From Mycobacterium tilburgii (GTDB lineage Bacteria > Actinomycetota > Actinomycetes > Mycobacteriales > Mycobacteriaceae), in contig NZ_LR655700.1 of assembly GCF_902168065.1 (NCBI RefSeq), positions 1 through 64,000 on the forward strand: a stretch of DNA of 64,000 nt. The letters are read 5' to 3'. The notes under the pieces are model-generated. The model made no database searches. It saw only the letters and a list, made by a program, of their open reading frames with translations, and had not been told where the DNA came from. This document shows positions 17,809 to 31,080 of the stretch, piece after piece. The first letter of the stretch is position 1; every line of letters begins with the position of its first letter. The translations under genes and the position numbers were made by a program.

Positions 17809-19813
17809 GTCCGCCGGGACGAACACCCTGGGGCTGGCCACCAGTCCCTATTTGCGTCAGCATGCCGACAATCCGGTGCACTGGCAACAGTGGACGCCCC
17901 ATGCGATGGCCGAGGCGGCCGCGCGCGACGTGCCGATCCTGCTTTCGATCGGCTACGCCGCCTGCCATTGGTGTCACGTGATGGCCCACGAATCGTTCGA
18001 GGACGACGAGGTGGCCACCGCGATGAACGCGAACCTCGTCTGCGTCAAGGTCGACCGGGAAGAACGCCCGGACATCGACGCGGTCTACATGAACGCCACC
18101 ATCGCCCTCACCGGGCACGGGGGCTGGCCGATGACATGCTTCCTGACGCCGGACGGGCGGCCCTTCTTCTGCGGCACCTACTATCCGAAAGACGGCTTCC
18201 TGCAATTGCTTTCGGCGGTCACCGAAACCTGGCGGCAACGCCGCGGCGAAGTCGAGGAGGCCTCCGACCAGATCGCCGGCGAGTTGCGCAAGATGGCCGG
18301 GGCGGTTGCGGGTGCGGCCGGCGCGGGTCCCGACATCGATACGGGACTGTGTGATCATGCGGTTGTCGCGGTGCTCGCTGGCCTGGACACGGCGCACGGC
18401 GGGTTCGGCGGGGCGCCGAAATTCCCCCCGTCGGCGATGCTCGAAGCGCTGCTGCGTCATTACGAGCGCATCGGATCAGTGTCCGCGCTGCAGGCCGTCG
18501 CGCACACCGGAAGTGCCATGGCCCGGGGCGGCATCTACGACCAACTTGCCGGCGGCTTCGCCCGCTACAGCGTCGACAACGCCTGGGTGGTACCGCATTT
18601 CGAGAAGATGCTGTACAACAACGCGTTGCTGTTGCGCGCCTACGCGCACTGGGCCCGGCGCACCGCAGACTCGCTGGCCCGCCGGGTCACCGCGCAGACC
18701 GCGCGGTTTCTGCTCGACGAGCTGACCGACGGCGCGATGTTCGTCTCGTCGCTGGACGCGGACGCCGGCGGTCGCGAAGGCGCCAACTACGTCTGGACGC
18801 CCGAGCAGTTGACCGAGGTGCTCGGTCCGGACGACGGCCCTTGGGCCGCACAGGTTTTCGCTGTAACTGCATCCGGAACCTTCGAACACGGGACGTCGGT
18901 GCTGCAACTGCCCAACGATCCCGCTGACCAGGACCGGCTCGATCGCGTCCGGACCGCGCTGCTGGCCGCGCGCCTGACCCGGAGGCAGCCGGGCCGCGAC
19001 GACAAGGTCGTCACATCGTGGAACGGCCTGACGATCACCGCGCTGGCCGAGGCCAGCGTGGCGCTCGACGAACCCGAACTCGCCCGCGCGGCGCGGCGCT
19101 GCGCGACGGCACTGCTCGAACTGCACCGGGTCGACGGCCGGCTGCGGCGGGCCAGCCTCGGCGGGGTGGTCGGCGACAGCGCCGCCATCCTGGAGGACTA
19201 CGCGATGCTGGCCACCGGATTGCTCGCGCTCTACCAGCTGACCGTCGAAGACGAGTGGCTGGTCGCGGCGCGTGAACTTCTCGACACCGCCTGCGAGCAT
19301 TTCGCCGACCCGCAGCAGCCCGGCCGCTGGTACGACACCGCCGACGACGCCGAGCAGCTGATCCTGCGCCCGGCCGACGCGTTGGACGGGGCCACGCCGT
19401 CGGGCGCGTCGACGATCACCGAGGCGCTGCTGACCGCCGCGCACCTGGTCGACAGCGCCACGGCGCCACGATATCTGCAGGCGGCGCTGCAGACCCTCGA
19501 CGCGCACGCCCTGCTCCTGGCGCGGGCTCCGGCGTCGGCCGGGCACTGGCTGGCCGTGGCCGAGGCGGCCGTGCGCGGGCCTCTGCAGATCGCGGTAGCC
19601 TGCGACTCCGCGCGCTCGGCGCTGTTGGCCGAGGCGCGCCGGTTGGCTCCCGGCGGGGCGATTGTGGTGGGTGGGAAGATGGACTCGTCGGCGCTGCTGG
19701 TCGGTCGGGACCGGGTGAACGGCGCCGATGCGGCCTATGTGTGCCGGGGACGGCTGTGCAACCTACCGGTGACCCGGCCGGCCGACCTGGCAGCCGCGTT
19801 GGGCGTGCAGTAA
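17792..19813 (+). CDS. thioredoxin-domain protein of the DUF255/YyaL family (Rv1084 type)
   Basis: The gene may start at GTG 17792 or ATG 17795 (673 or 672 residues). The N-terminal thioredoxin-fold domain shows LRQHADNPVHWQQW, then CHWCHVMAHESFED with C58-x-x-C61, then KVDREERPDID and GHGGWPMTCFLTPDGRPFFC. The rest (about 200-673) is an alpha/alpha barrel related to N-acylglucosamine epimerases (GGFARYSVDNAWVVPHFEKM). Known relatives have no settled substrate. The frame is intact over two kilobases in a neighbourhood of decay, which suggests selection. Confidence 0.9.
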   Translation: MMSPAESAGTNTLGLATSPYLRQHADNPVHWQQWTPHAMAEAAARDVPILLSIGYAACHWCHVMAHESFEDDEVATAMNANLVCVKVDREERPDIDAVYMNATIALTGHGGWPMTCFLTPDGRPFFCGTYYPKDGFLQLLSAVTETWRQRRGEVEEASDQIAGELRKMAGAVAGAAGAGPDIDTGLCDHAVVAVLAGLDTAHGGFGGAPKFPPSAMLEALLRHYERIGSVSALQAVAHTGSAMARGGIYDQLAGGFARYSVDNAWVVPHFEKMLYNNALLLRAYAHWARRTADSLARRVTAQTARFLLDELTDGAMFVSSLDADAGGREGANYVWTPEQLTEVLGPDDGPWAAQVFAVTASGTFEHGTSVLQLPNDPADQDRLDRVRTALLAARLTRRQPGRDDKVVTSWNGLTITALAEASVALDEPELARAARRCATALLELHRVDGRLRRASLGGVVGDSAAILEDYAMLATGLLALYQLTVEDEWLVAARELLDTACEHFADPQQPGRWYDTADDAEQLILRPADALDGATPSGASTITEALLTAAHLVDSATAPRYLQAALQTLDAHALLLARAPASAGHWLAVAEAAVRGPLQIAVACDSARSALLAEARRLAPGGAIVVGGKMDSSALLVGRDRVNGADAAYVCRGRLCNLPVTRPADLAAALGVQ

Positions 19814-19822
19814 TATCACCGC

Positions 19823-19884
19823 CGCGAAACGGTATTCCGCGATGCGTTTCGCGAATAGAGCCGTCGCTGGTTGCAGTCTCGCGG
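19823..19884. repeat. imperfect palindromic repeat, copy A
   Basis: The stretch begins CGCGAAACGGTATTCCGCG and ends GTTGCAGTCTCGCGG, with TTTCGCGAATAGAGCCGTCG in the middle. Its reverse complement aligns along its length with the stretch at 27367-27432, sharing CGACGGCT, CTCGCGAAA-like and GTTTCGCGG blocks. The ends are themselves inverted (CGCGAAAC / GTCTCGCGG). It lies between the convergent Rv1084-type and hemolysin-III-like genes. Confidence 0.6.
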
Positions 19885-19891
19885 GTGGGAG

Positions 19892-20617
19892 TCAGAAGAC
19901 GACAAACCACATCGCGATGTAGTGGCAGATCGCCGCGGCGGCGGTGCAGGCATGGAAGAACTCGTGGTAGCCGAACGTCGTGGGCCACGGGTCGGGCCAA
20001 CGCAGCGCATACAGGATGCCGCCGATGCTGTACAGCGCGCCGCCGACGAACAGCAGCACCATGGCCGCCACCCCGGCGTTGTGCAGGATCTCGCCGGTGT
20101 ACCAGACCGCGACCCAACCCAACAGGATGTACAGTGGCACCCCGACCCACCGCGGCGCCGTCGGCCACAGCATCTTCAGCAGGATGCCGGCCGCCGCCCC
20201 GCCCCACACGATCCACAACACCACGTGTCCGTCCCGCGGGGTGAGGGCCAGCTGCGCGAACGGCGTGTAGCTGCCCGCGATGAACACGAAGATCATCGAG
20301 TGATCGGCCCGCTTCATCCATTTCTGGGCGGCCGCAGATTTCCAATGCACCTGGTGATAGGTGGCGCTGACCGAAAACATCACGATCGTGGCTGCGGTGT
20401 ACAGCAGGGTCGCCAGGCCGGCGCGGGTCGATCCCACCGCCCACGACACCGCAACCAGCGAGGCGCCCGCGAAAACCGCGGTGCTCGCGGAATAGACGTG
20501 GATCCAGCCGCGGAACCGCGGCTTGGTCAATACCCGGGTGACACCCTCGACCAGTTGTTGTGTCGCGTTGGCGGCGAGTCCCTGAGGTTCGGACTGCTCC
20601 GTTGTGGTCTGACTCAA
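19892..20617 (-). CDS. hemolysin III / PAQR-family membrane protein (Rv1085c type)
   Basis: A 241-residue protein with seven hydrophobic helices. The conserved motifs are SATYHQVHW at about 84-92, [18 protein letters not shown] at about 103-120, and [19 protein letters not shown] near the end. The His residues of these motifs form the metal site of the CREST superfamily (alkaline ceramidase / PAQR / HlyIII). The biochemical activity in mycobacteria is not established and the name 'hemolysin' is historical. The frame is intact. Confidence 0.9.
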   Translation of the reverse strand: MSQTTTEQSEPQGLAANATQQLVEGVTRVLTKPRFRGWIHVYSASTAVFAGASLVAVSWAVGSTRAGLATLLYTAATIVMFSVSATYHQVHWKSAAAQKWMKRADHSMIFVFIAGSYTPFAQLALTPRDGHVVLWIVWGGAAAGILLKMLWPTAPRWVGVPLYILLGWVAVWYTGEILHNAGVAAMVLLFVGGALYSIGGILYALRWPDPWPTTFGYHEFFHACTAAAAICHYIAMWFVVF

Positions 20618-20775
20618 TGTCTCCTGATGCCTTTGTCCGATGACGGTCGAATTTGCCGCTTGCTTCTCTCGCTAAACGTTAGCTCGCGCCGGCCGGCCGA
20701 CCCCGGTGTCGCGCGCCGTGACATGCTGCCACTTCGTCCGAGAATTGGTCGCGGCTCACAGTAGGGTGGACGTTC

Positions 20776-21564
20776 GTGGAGATCATTCCGCCGCGGCTCA
20801 AAGAGCCGTTGTATCGCGTCTACGAGCTGCGGCTGCGGCAGGGCTTGGCCGCCTCGAAGTCCCAGCTACCGCGCCACATCGCGGTGCTGTGCGACGGGAA
20901 CCGGCGGTGGGCGCGCGACGCGGGCTACGACGACGTCAGCTACGGCTACCGGATGGGCGCGCATAAGATCGCCGAGATGCTGCGCTGGTGCCAGGAAGCC
21001 GGCGTCGAGATGACCACCGTGTATTTGCTGTCCACCGAAAACTTGCAGCGCGACCCCGACGAGCTGGACGGCCTGATCGAAATCATCACCGACGTCGTCG
21101 AGGAGATCTGCGCGCCGGCCAACCGCTGGAGCGTGCGCACGGTGGGCAATTTGGAGCTGCTCGGCGACGAGCCGGCCCGGCGGTTGCGCGAGGCGGTCAA
21201 GTCCACTCCCAGCGCCGCGCCCTTCCACGTCAACGTGGCGGTCGGCTACGGCGGCCGGCAGGAGATCGTCGGGGCGGTGCGCGCATTGTTGAGCAAGGAA
21301 CTCGCCAACGGCGTGAACTGTGAAGAGCTCGTCGAGTCGGTGACGGTCGAGGCCATCTCCGAAAACCTGTACACCTCCGGGCAACCCGACCCCGACCTGG
21401 TCATCCGTACTTCGGGCGAACAGCGCCTGTCCGGGTTTTTGTTGTGGCAGAGCGCTTACTCGGAGATGTGGTTCTGCGAGACGCACTGGCCCGCGTTCCG
21501 CCGGGTCGATTTTCTGCGTGCGCTGCGTGATTACAGCCGACGGGATCGCCGGCACGGTAAGTAG
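20776..21564 (+). CDS. short-chain Z-isoprenyl (Z-FPP) diphosphate synthase, Rv1086 type
   Basis: GTG at 20776 gives MEIIPPRLKEPLYRVYELRL and 262 residues. HIAVLCDGNRRWARDAGY contains the catalytic Asp40 and the diphosphate-binding G-N-R-R-W motif of cis-prenyltransferases. YLLSTENLQRDPDEL and DLVIRTSGEQRLSGFLLWQS complete the UPPS family. Rv1086 makes omega,E,Z-farnesyl diphosphate, the primer for decaprenyl phosphate used in arabinogalactan and peptidoglycan assembly. Intact, as expected for an envelope gene. Confidence 0.93.
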   Translation: MEIIPPRLKEPLYRVYELRLRQGLAASKSQLPRHIAVLCDGNRRWARDAGYDDVSYGYRMGAHKIAEMLRWCQEAGVEMTTVYLLSTENLQRDPDELDGLIEIITDVVEEICAPANRWSVRTVGNLELLGDEPARRLREAVKSTPSAAPFHVNVAVGYGGRQEIVGAVRALLSKELANGVNCEELVESVTVEAISENLYTSGQPDPDLVIRTSGEQRLSGFLLWQSAYSEMWFCETHWPAFRRVDFLRALRDYSRRDRRHGK

Positions 21565-21649
21565 CCTGGCCGCCGCCGAACGGTCTTAAGCGCCTCCTCG
21601 GGCGTGCCACACTGAGGAGATAGCTGCGTTGTCGGCTGTGGTGTTCGCG

Positions 21650-22020
21650 TTGAGCGGTTGGTCGGGTTGTATCTGCTGTCCCGTGACCCGCGAAAACCGG
21701 TGCTGGTCCTGGCGGCGATCGGTCTGTGTGGTTTCGCCCTGATGGTGGCGCTGGACGCGGTGCGCACTGCGACCCCTTTGTGCGGACCCACGCCGGGCTG
21801 CTCAGCCGCATAGAGATCTATCTGGTCGCCATTCCCAGCGTGGCCTAGTTCGCGGTGCTGGTCGAGCTCTCTCGACCCGCCGAGCGCTGGCGGGTCCGCA
21901 CCCGGGAGCTGCTACTGATCGCCGGCGTCGCCGCGCTCACCCTGGTCGCCGCCGCGATCGCCGGCAGCGTCGAAAGGCCGCTGCGACCGGGCCAACTGCT
22001 GATGTTCGCGGTGGCAGTGC
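21650..22020 (+). pseudogene. multi-pass membrane protein remnant
   Basis: Read in pieces: VGLYLLSRDPRKPVLVLAAI then GLCGFALMVALDAVRTATP in one frame, a shift near 21778 to THAGLLSRIEIYLVAIPSVA, a TAG at about 21846, and then AVLVELSRPAERWRVRTREL with LLIAGVAALTLVAAAIAGSV. These look like four membrane helices joined by basic loops, as in the N-terminal part of a sensor or transporter. I do not recognise the family. Stops and shifts make it non-functional. Confidence 0.5.
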
Positions 22021-22106
22021 ACTGGCGGCACGCTGAGACCCATTTCAATACCATCCATCCGCCATCGCAAGGAGTAATCACATGTGCTGTAACTGGCATA
22101 CCGAAC

Positions 22107-22482
22107 ATGCGCCTCTTCGACGCGACCGATTCGTTGCTGCGTTTCGTCATGCGCGTAGACGCCACGTTGACGGGTCTGTGTGGTGTCTGGCTACCGCCTT
22201 GTTCGCCGATCCGCTCTCGTCGCTGACCGGGCTGAGTTCCCAACGTGCAATTCGCCCTCGGCGCCTTCTTCAGTGTTCTACGGCCTGACCGGGCTGGAGG
22301 ACCTCCGCAGCGTCGGCGTCGGTGTCGTCGTGGCCAACATCGTGTTGACGCTGCTGGCGTTCGGGGCGGTAGGCTCTGCCGATGACAGCGATCGGGATGG
22401 GCATGGCCGCGTGGCTATCGGCCTGTTGACCGCTGCCCTGTCCTGGCTGCAGTACCTGGGAGTGCGCAGGTTGCCCGCGTAA
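22107..22482 (+). pseudogene. small four-helix membrane protein, frameshifted
   Basis: ATG at 22107 gives MRLFDATDSLLRFVMRVDAT and LTGLCGVWL, shifts near 22190 to ALFADPLSSLTGLSS, then FALGAFF, and near 22275 to FYGLTGLEDLRSVGVGVVVA. The end is LSWLQYLGVRRLPA at 22482. About 125 residues and four hydrophobic segments fit a compact integral membrane protein. Function not recognised. At least three frame changes. Confidence 0.55.
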
Positions 22483-22563
22483 TCCCATTCCCGCCGGAGC
22501 GGGGCGTCCACCGGGCCTGTCACGGGGCCGCGGCGGTGCCCCGCTCTAGGCCTTTTTGAGGCC

Positions 22564-24899
<2,336 letters not shown>

Positions 24900-24907
24900 C
24901 ACCGCCC

Positions 24908-24938
24908 GGGCCGCGACACTATGCGGCCCCGGTTTATT
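24908..24938 (+). terminator. candidate terminator after glyA
   Basis: The stem GGGCCGC (24908-24914) pairs with GCGGCCC (24923-24929) around an eight-base loop and is followed by CGGTTTATTT. The U-run is interrupted, so efficiency is uncertain. Confidence 0.5.
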
Positions 24939-24956
24939 TCACCTGTGTCTACGGGT

Positions 24957-24962
24957 TACAGT
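24957..24962 (+). promoter_or_regulatory. candidate -10 element for a leaderless desA2 transcript
   Basis: TACAGT fits the mycobacterial TANNNT -10 pattern and ends six bases before the desA2 ATG at 24969. No ribosome binding site precedes that ATG. This spacing is what leaderless mycobacterial mRNAs show. Confidence 0.35.
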
Positions 24963-24968
24963 TACTGC

Positions 24969-25796
24969 ATGGCACAGAAACCTGTAGCTAACGCATTAAC
25001 CCTGGAACTCGAACCGGTGGTCGAGGTCAACATGGACCGCCACCTCAACACCGAGGACATCTGGTTCGCGCACGACTACGTGCCGTTCGACCGCGGTAAG
25101 AACTTCGCGTTCCTCGGCGGACGCGACTGGGATCCGTCCAGCATGACGCTGCCCCGGGCCGTCACCGACGCCTGCGAAATTCTGCTGCTGCTCAAGGACG
25201 ACCTGGCTGCTCACCACCGCGAGCTCGTCGAGCACTTCATTCTCGAGGACTGGTGGGGCCGCTGGATCGGCCGCTGGACCGCCGAGGAGCATCTGCACGC
25301 CATTGCGCTGCGCGAATACCTGGTGGTGACCCGTGAGGTCGACCCCACCGCCAACGAGCAGGCCCGCTTACAGTACGTGATGCAGGGTTATCGCGCCGAT
25401 CACTACTCGCAGGTTGAGACCCTGGCGTACATGGCGCTCACCGAGCGCACCCACGCGGTCTTCACCCGCAATCTCGCCGACCAGCTCGAGGAGCCCATCC
25501 TGTCCGGGCTGGTCGACCGGATCTCGCGTGACGAGGAGCGCCACGAGGAGTTCTTCTCCAACCTGGTCGCGCATTGCCTGCAGTACACGCGCGAGGAGAC
25601 GCTCGCTGCGATCGCCGCCCGTGCGTCCGAACTGCCGGTGGTCGGCGGCGATATCGAGGCGTACCAGGGCAAGGTGCAAAACGTCGCCGCCGCTGGAATT
25701 TTCGGTCTCGATGACCTGCGCCGGGCGATCTCCGACCGCATCAAGGCCTGGGGCGTCGCCGGTGACCCCCAGCTGCGGCAGTTCGTCATCGACTGA
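24969..25796 (+). CDS. desA2: acyl-ACP desaturase-type diiron protein DesA2
   Basis: ATG at 24969 gives MAQKPVANALTLELEPVVEV and 275 residues. The diiron ligands are visible in two E-x-x-H motifs: RWTAEEHLHAIALREYL and RISRDEERHEEFFSNLV. The fold is that of soluble acyl-ACP desaturases. DesA2 is linked to mycolic acid synthesis and is reported as essential for growth in mycobacteria. No Shine-Dalgarno is seen, see the candidate -10 element just upstream. Intact. Confidence 0.94.
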   Translation: MAQKPVANALTLELEPVVEVNMDRHLNTEDIWFAHDYVPFDRGKNFAFLGGRDWDPSSMTLPRAVTDACEILLLLKDDLAAHHRELVEHFILEDWWGRWIGRWTAEEHLHAIALREYLVVTREVDPTANEQARLQYVMQGYRADHYSQVETLAYMALTERTHAVFTRNLADQLEEPILSGLVDRISRDEERHEEFFSNLVAHCLQYTREETLAAIAARASELPVVGGDIEAYQGKVQNVAAAGIFGLDDLRRAISDRIKAWGVAGDPQLRQFVID

Positions 25797-25912
25797 GCCC
25801 GCCTGACGACCGGTGAGCCCGCAACGGCTCGCCGGCTTCGGCGCTCGTCGGCACCCCGGTGTCGGCGCGTCTGCGCGGCGGTGCAGCGCTCTCGGGAGTA
25901 ACGTGATTTTCG

Positions 25913-26056
25913 ATGGCCAGCGTCATGTTCAGCTGCCAGGGCGGCACTTCCCATCATCCAACGGAAGGGCCGGTCCCGGGTCTTCGTGTCGCAGTTCCCG
26001 CCGACATGCCTGTGCGAGTCCGCGCGGGCTCATCCCGCTCGAGGAGCGCTTCGTGA
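25913..26056 (+). CDS. possible small ORF overlapping phoH2 (PhoAT-like position)
   Basis: ATG at 25913 opens 47 codons starting [20 protein letters not shown] and ends with TGA at 26054-26056, overlapping the phoH2 GTG by four bases (GTGA). Mycobacterial phoH2 genes are reported to be preceded by an overlapping small gene, phoAT, whose product acts as an antitoxin-like partner; this ORF is in the right place. A competing reading is an in-frame N-terminal extension of PhoH2 from GTG 25903, which has the better-placed GGGAG. The sequence alone does not decide. Confidence 0.35.
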   Translation: MASVMFSCQGGTSHHPTEGPVPGLRVAVPADMPVRVRAGSSRSRSAS

Positions 26057-27354
26057 CCGAAATCCGGACCTACGTGATCGACACCTCCGTGCTGCTGTCC
26101 GACCCCTGGGCTTGCAACAGGTTCGCCGAGCACGAGGTGGTGGTCCCGTTGGTGGTGATCAGCGAACTGGAGGCCAAACGCCATCATCATGAGCTGGGCT
26201 GGTTCGCGCGTCAGGCGCTGCGTTTGTTCGATGATCTCCGGCTGGAGCACGGGCGTTTAGATCAACCGATTCCCGTTGGAAAACAAGGTGGTTCGCTGCA
26301 CGTAGAGCTCAACCACACCGACCCCGCCGTGTTGCCGGCTGGATTTCGCACCGACAGCAACGACTCCCGGATTCTAAGCTGCGCGGCCAACCTGGCCGCC
26401 GAGGGCAAGCGAGTTACGTTGGTGAGCAAGGACATTCCGTTGCGGGTCAAGGCCGCCGCGGTGGGCCTGGCCGCCGACGAGTATCACGGGCAGGACATCG
26501 TGGCCTCTGGCTGGTCTGGGATGCAGGAGATCGAGACGGCCGCGGAGGACATCGACGCGCTGTTCGCCGACGGCGAGATCGATCTGGTTGAGGCACGAGA
26601 CCTGCCCTGCCACACCGGAGTTCGGCTGCTGGGCGGCAGCTCGCATGCCCTGGGCCGGGTGACCGCGGCCAAGCGCGTCCAGCTGGTTCGCGGTGACCGC
26701 GAGGTGTTCGGGCTGCGCGGCCGGTCGGCCGAGCAACGGGTGGCACTCGACCTGCTGCTCGACGAGTCGGTGGGCATCGTGTCGCTGGGCGGCAAGGCCG
26801 GTACCGGTAAGTCGGCGCTGGCTCTGTGCGCGGGCCTCGAGGCGGTGCTGGAACGTCGCACGCAACGCAAGGTCGTGGTCTTCCGTCCGCTGTACGCCGT
26901 CGGCGGCCAGGAGCTGGGCTACCTGCCCGGCAGCGAGAGCGAAAAGATGGGCCCCTGGGCGCAGGCGGTCTTCGACACGCTGGAGGGCCTGGCCAGCCCC
27001 GCGGTGCTGGAAGAGGTGCTGTCCCGCGGAATGCTCGAGGTGCTGCCGCTGACCCACATCCGAGGACGTTCGCTGCACGACTCGTTTGTGATCGTCGACG
27101 AGGCGCAGTCGCTGGAGCGCAACGTCTTGCTGACCGTGCTGTCCCGGTTGGGCACCGGCTCGCGGGTGGTGCTCACCCACGACATCGCCCAGCGCGACAA
27201 CCTGCGGGTCGGCCGGCATGATGGCGTCGCCGCGGTGATCGAGAAGTTGAAGGGCCACCCGCTGTTCGCGCACATCACGCTGTTGCGCAGCGAGCGGTCG
27301 CCGATTGCGGCACTGGTCACCGAGATGCTCGAGGAGATCGCGGGCCCGCACTGA
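26053..27354 (+). CDS. phoH2: PhoH2: PIN domain fused to PhoH-type helicase/RNase
   Basis: GTG at 26053 gives (M)[18 protein letters not shown] and 433 residues. The N-terminal PIN domain (about 1-140) has Asp10 in [13 protein letters not shown], and DSNDSRIL as acidic metal ligands. The C-terminal PhoH ATPase shows the Walker A loop [15 protein letters not shown] and Walker [15 protein letters not shown]. Known PhoH2 proteins unwind and cleave RNA in an ATP-dependent way and resemble a VapC toxin joined to a helicase. The gene is intact and preceded by a possible phoAT-like ORF. Confidence 0.93.
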   Translation: MTEIRTYVIDTSVLLSDPWACNRFAEHEVVVPLVVISELEAKRHHHELGWFARQALRLFDDLRLEHGRLDQPIPVGKQGGSLHVELNHTDPAVLPAGFRTDSNDSRILSCAANLAAEGKRVTLVSKDIPLRVKAAAVGLAADEYHGQDIVASGWSGMQEIETAAEDIDALFADGEIDLVEARDLPCHTGVRLLGGSSHALGRVTAAKRVQLVRGDREVFGLRGRSAEQRVALDLLLDESVGIVSLGGKAGTGKSALALCAGLEAVLERRTQRKVVVFRPLYAVGGQELGYLPGSESEKMGPWAQAVFDTLEGLASPAVLEEVLSRGMLEVLPLTHIRGRSLHDSFVIVDEAQSLERNVLLTVLSRLGTGSRVVLTHDIAQRDNLRVGRHDGVAAVIEKLKGHPLFAHITLLRSERSPIAALVTEMLEEIAGPH

Positions 27355-27366
27355 CCGTTTGCCCGG

Positions 27367-27432
27367 CAGCGAAACTGTATTCCACGACGGCTATACTCGC
27401 GAAATGCGTCGCTGGTTATAGTTTCGCGGTGG
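27367..27432. repeat. imperfect palindromic repeat, copy B
   Basis: CAGCGAAACTGTATTCCACG opens the element and GTTATAGTTTCGCGG closes it. The 5' arm CGAAACTGTATTCCACGACG is nearly the reverse complement of the 3' arm CGTCGCTGGTTATAGTTTCG. The centre GGCTATACTCGCGAAATGC matches, in inverted orientation, the centre of copy A at 19823-19884. It lies between phoH2 and the deacetylase gene. Confidence 0.6.
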
Positions 27433-27445
27433 GTAGGCTTTTACC

Positions 27446-28321
27446 GTGTCGAAACGACCCGACAACCAAGCCTGGCGCTACTGGCGGACCTTATTCGGTG
27501 TGGTGGCGGCCGGTGCGGTGCTGGTCATCGGCGGCCTGACCGGACACGTCATCAGCGCCGACAACCTGAGTTGCTCGGTCGTCAAGCGTGTCGCGCTGAC
27601 GTTTGACGACGGGCCGGGCCCCTTCGACGAGCGGCTGCTGCAGATCCTCAAAGACAACGATGCCAAGGCTACCTTCTTCCTGATCGGCAACAAGGTGGCC
27701 GCCAACCCGGCCGGCGCCAAACGCATCGCCGACGCCGGCATGGAGATCGGCAGCCACACATGGGAGCACCCCAACATGGCGACCATTCCCCCCGAGGACA
27801 TCGCCGCACAGTTCACCAAGGCCAACGACGCGATCACCGCCGCCACCGGGCGGACCCCGACGCTGTACCGACCGGCCGGCGGCCTGTCCACCCCCGAGGT
27901 GCGGCAGACCGCCGCTCGCTACGGTCTCTCCGAAATCCTCTGGGACGTAATCCCTTTCGACTGGGCGAACGACTCGAACACCGCGGCCACCCGGTACATG
28001 CTAATGACCTACATCAAGCCCGGGTCGGTGGTGTTGTTCCACAACACCTACTCGAGCACCGTTGATCTGGTGTACCAGTTCATCCCGGTGCTTAAGGCCA
28101 ACGGCTACCGGCTGGTGACCGTCAGCGAGCTGCTCGGCCCACGGGTCCCCGGCAGCAGCTATGGCAGCCGAGAAAACGGCCCGCCCGCCAACGACTTGCA
28201 CGACATTCCGCCCGGCGACATCCCGACGCTGCCCAACACCCCCTCGCCCAAGCCGATGCCTAACTTCCCCATCACCGACATCCCGGGCCAGAACTCGGGC
28301 GGGCCGAGCAATGGCGCTTAG
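27446..28321 (+). CDS. polysaccharide deacetylase, CE4 family (Rv1096 type)
   Basis: GTG at 27446 gives 291 residues: a basic head and one signal-anchor helix (about 15-36), then the NodB domain. LTFDDGPGP at 51-59 supplies the catalytic Asp and a metal Asp, GSHTWEH has the His104/His108 metal pair, and YRPAGG supplies the Arg motif. The usual L-H-D motif 5 appears as VVLFHNTYSSTV, so H is kept. The tail after residue 240 is Pro-rich. CE4 enzymes remove acetyl groups from peptidoglycan sugars, which can block lysozyme; Rv1096 has been described in that role. Intact. Confidence 0.92.
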   Translation: MSKRPDNQAWRYWRTLFGVVAAGAVLVIGGLTGHVISADNLSCSVVKRVALTFDDGPGPFDERLLQILKDNDAKATFFLIGNKVAANPAGAKRIADAGMEIGSHTWEHPNMATIPPEDIAAQFTKANDAITAATGRTPTLYRPAGGLSTPEVRQTAARYGLSEILWDVIPFDWANDSNTAATRYMLMTYIKPGSVVLFHNTYSSTVDLVYQFIPVLKANGYRLVTVSELLGPRVPGSSYGSRENGPPANDLHDIPPGDIPTLPNTPSPKPMPNFPITDIPGQNSGGPSNGA

Positions 28322-28345
28322 TGCGGGCGCCGCTACCTTGAGAAG

Positions 28346-28693
28346 GTGACCAAGGTGGACGGGCCGCAGCGCAAGTCGGCCCGCAGGCTGTTGATCGAGT
28401 ACGCGATCGACCCACCGCCGCGCAGCGGGAAGCCACGGAATGCTGCTCGCCCAGCGCACCCTGCGGCTGATCATGGGTGCCGCGACGCGCGGCCAGGACC
28501 CCCGGCTGGCGGTGCCGGGGGTCTTCGCGCGGCCATCGAGCGCGCCGACGCCGCCGAGGCCGCGCACTGGGCCGAGTGCTATTCAACCGTGCTGCGCGGG
28601 CGTCGAAACCACGCATGTCTCGACGCCCGCGGATCTCGGTTAGCCGCGAATCAGCCCGCTATTTCGACACCTTCAGCGATCCTACCACCTGAT
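28346..28693 (+). pseudogene. unrecognised broken coding region
   Basis: GTG at 28346 opens MTKVDGPQRKSARRLLIEYA with good coding character. The sequence then alternates frames: GMLLAQRTLRLIMGAATRGQ (28440 on) and IERADAAEAAHWAECYSTVL (28540 on), ending near 28693 against the end of the Rv1097c-type pseudogene. No domain is recognised. It has no counterpart that I recall between Rv1096 and Rv1097c in H37Rv. It may be a lost gene or a fragment carried in from elsewhere. Confidence 0.35.
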
Positions 28694-29625
28694 TTAGCAC
28701 ACCGCCGAGGCGGCGTCGCCGATAGGCGTGGCGCCCAGGAAGAGGGTAACCGGCTTGGTGTCGACCGCGATGATGACCACCGAGTCGCCCTTCACATTTC
28801 GTCGGGCCGGGTCGGCGATGGTGACGTCGGCGTCCACCCGGGCGGCCTTGACGCCGTCCACGGTCATCGACTTCTTGAGCGGGCCCAGCGTCGGCGAGGC
28901 GTTGGAGTAACCGGGACCCACCGCCACGCAATTCATCAACTTAGCCGCCTGCGCGGCGACGTCCATGCTCGGGACGAAATTCGTGACGGCGACCTCGGCC
29001 TGCATCACCCACTGGTTGGCGTCGGGTACCTCCTGCGCAAGCCCCACCGCGCCAATGAGATTCGGAGTCTGGTCGTCCGAGAACGGCGTCCACCCCGGCG
29101 CCGCGTTGGCTGGGAACGACGGCTTGCCCGCCGCCGGGCACGTTGGGCGTGCAATCGGTGGCGGTCTGCCCGGACCCGTTCGGTCCGACGTCGGCGCTAG
29201 CGTCGAGGACGACGGGCCGGTCGGATTCGCGCTGGGGACGAGGGCCCGCTGTTGAGGGTGATCACCAGAATCACCACCAGCGCGATGACGCCCAGCACCG
29301 CGATGCCGGCGACGATCAACCACGGCATGTTCGAGCGCGCCCGCTCGGCGGCGGCCTTGGCGGGCAGGACCCCGGCGGCCAGCCGGGTGGAAACTGTTGT
29401 CCCGGGTAGCCGGGCACGGCCGGATCCATCCCACCGGCGGGGTTAGTGAACGGACCGGTCGGCGGATACGGGTACCCACCGCTCGGCGACCCCGGGTAGG
29501 AGCCGCCCGGCGGGTACGGGGGCGGACCTCCGCTCTGCGGCGGAGGTCCCCAATAGGGGTTCTGTCCATACGGATTCGCTCCGTACGGATCCTGACCGTA
29601 CGGCCCGCCTGGGAGGAATCGTCAT
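28694..29625 (-). pseudogene. Gly/Pro-rich single-pass membrane protein (Rv1097c type), frameshifted
   Basis: ATG at 29625 starts MTIPP, then a shift is needed to read the Gly-Pro-Tyr-rich head (GGPYGQDPYGANPYGQNPYW). The transmembrane helix MPWLIVAGIAVLGVIALVVI follows, and the extracytoplasmic domain (FPANAAPGWTPFSDDQTPNL, VAQ- and KLMNCVAVGPGYSNAS) runs in a third frame to TGA at 28694. At least three single-base shifts. The function of the family is unknown. It is just downstream of fumC-glpX on the same strand, 17 bases from the fumC stop. Confidence 0.8.
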
Positions 29626-29642
29626 CGCCGAACCACACCCGC

Positions 29643-31046
<1,404 letters not shown>

Positions 31047-31080
31047 GAATCATTCCTCTTCGTCGGGGCTGCTGTCGCGG

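Noticed and set aside
16526-18460. A 644-codon open frame on the minus strand opposite mca, Rv1083 and Rv1084-type genes
   Set aside because: It is antisense to three well-recognised genes, its residues are low-complexity (His, Gln, Arg, Gly rich) and it matches the third-position G+C shadow expected in this genome.
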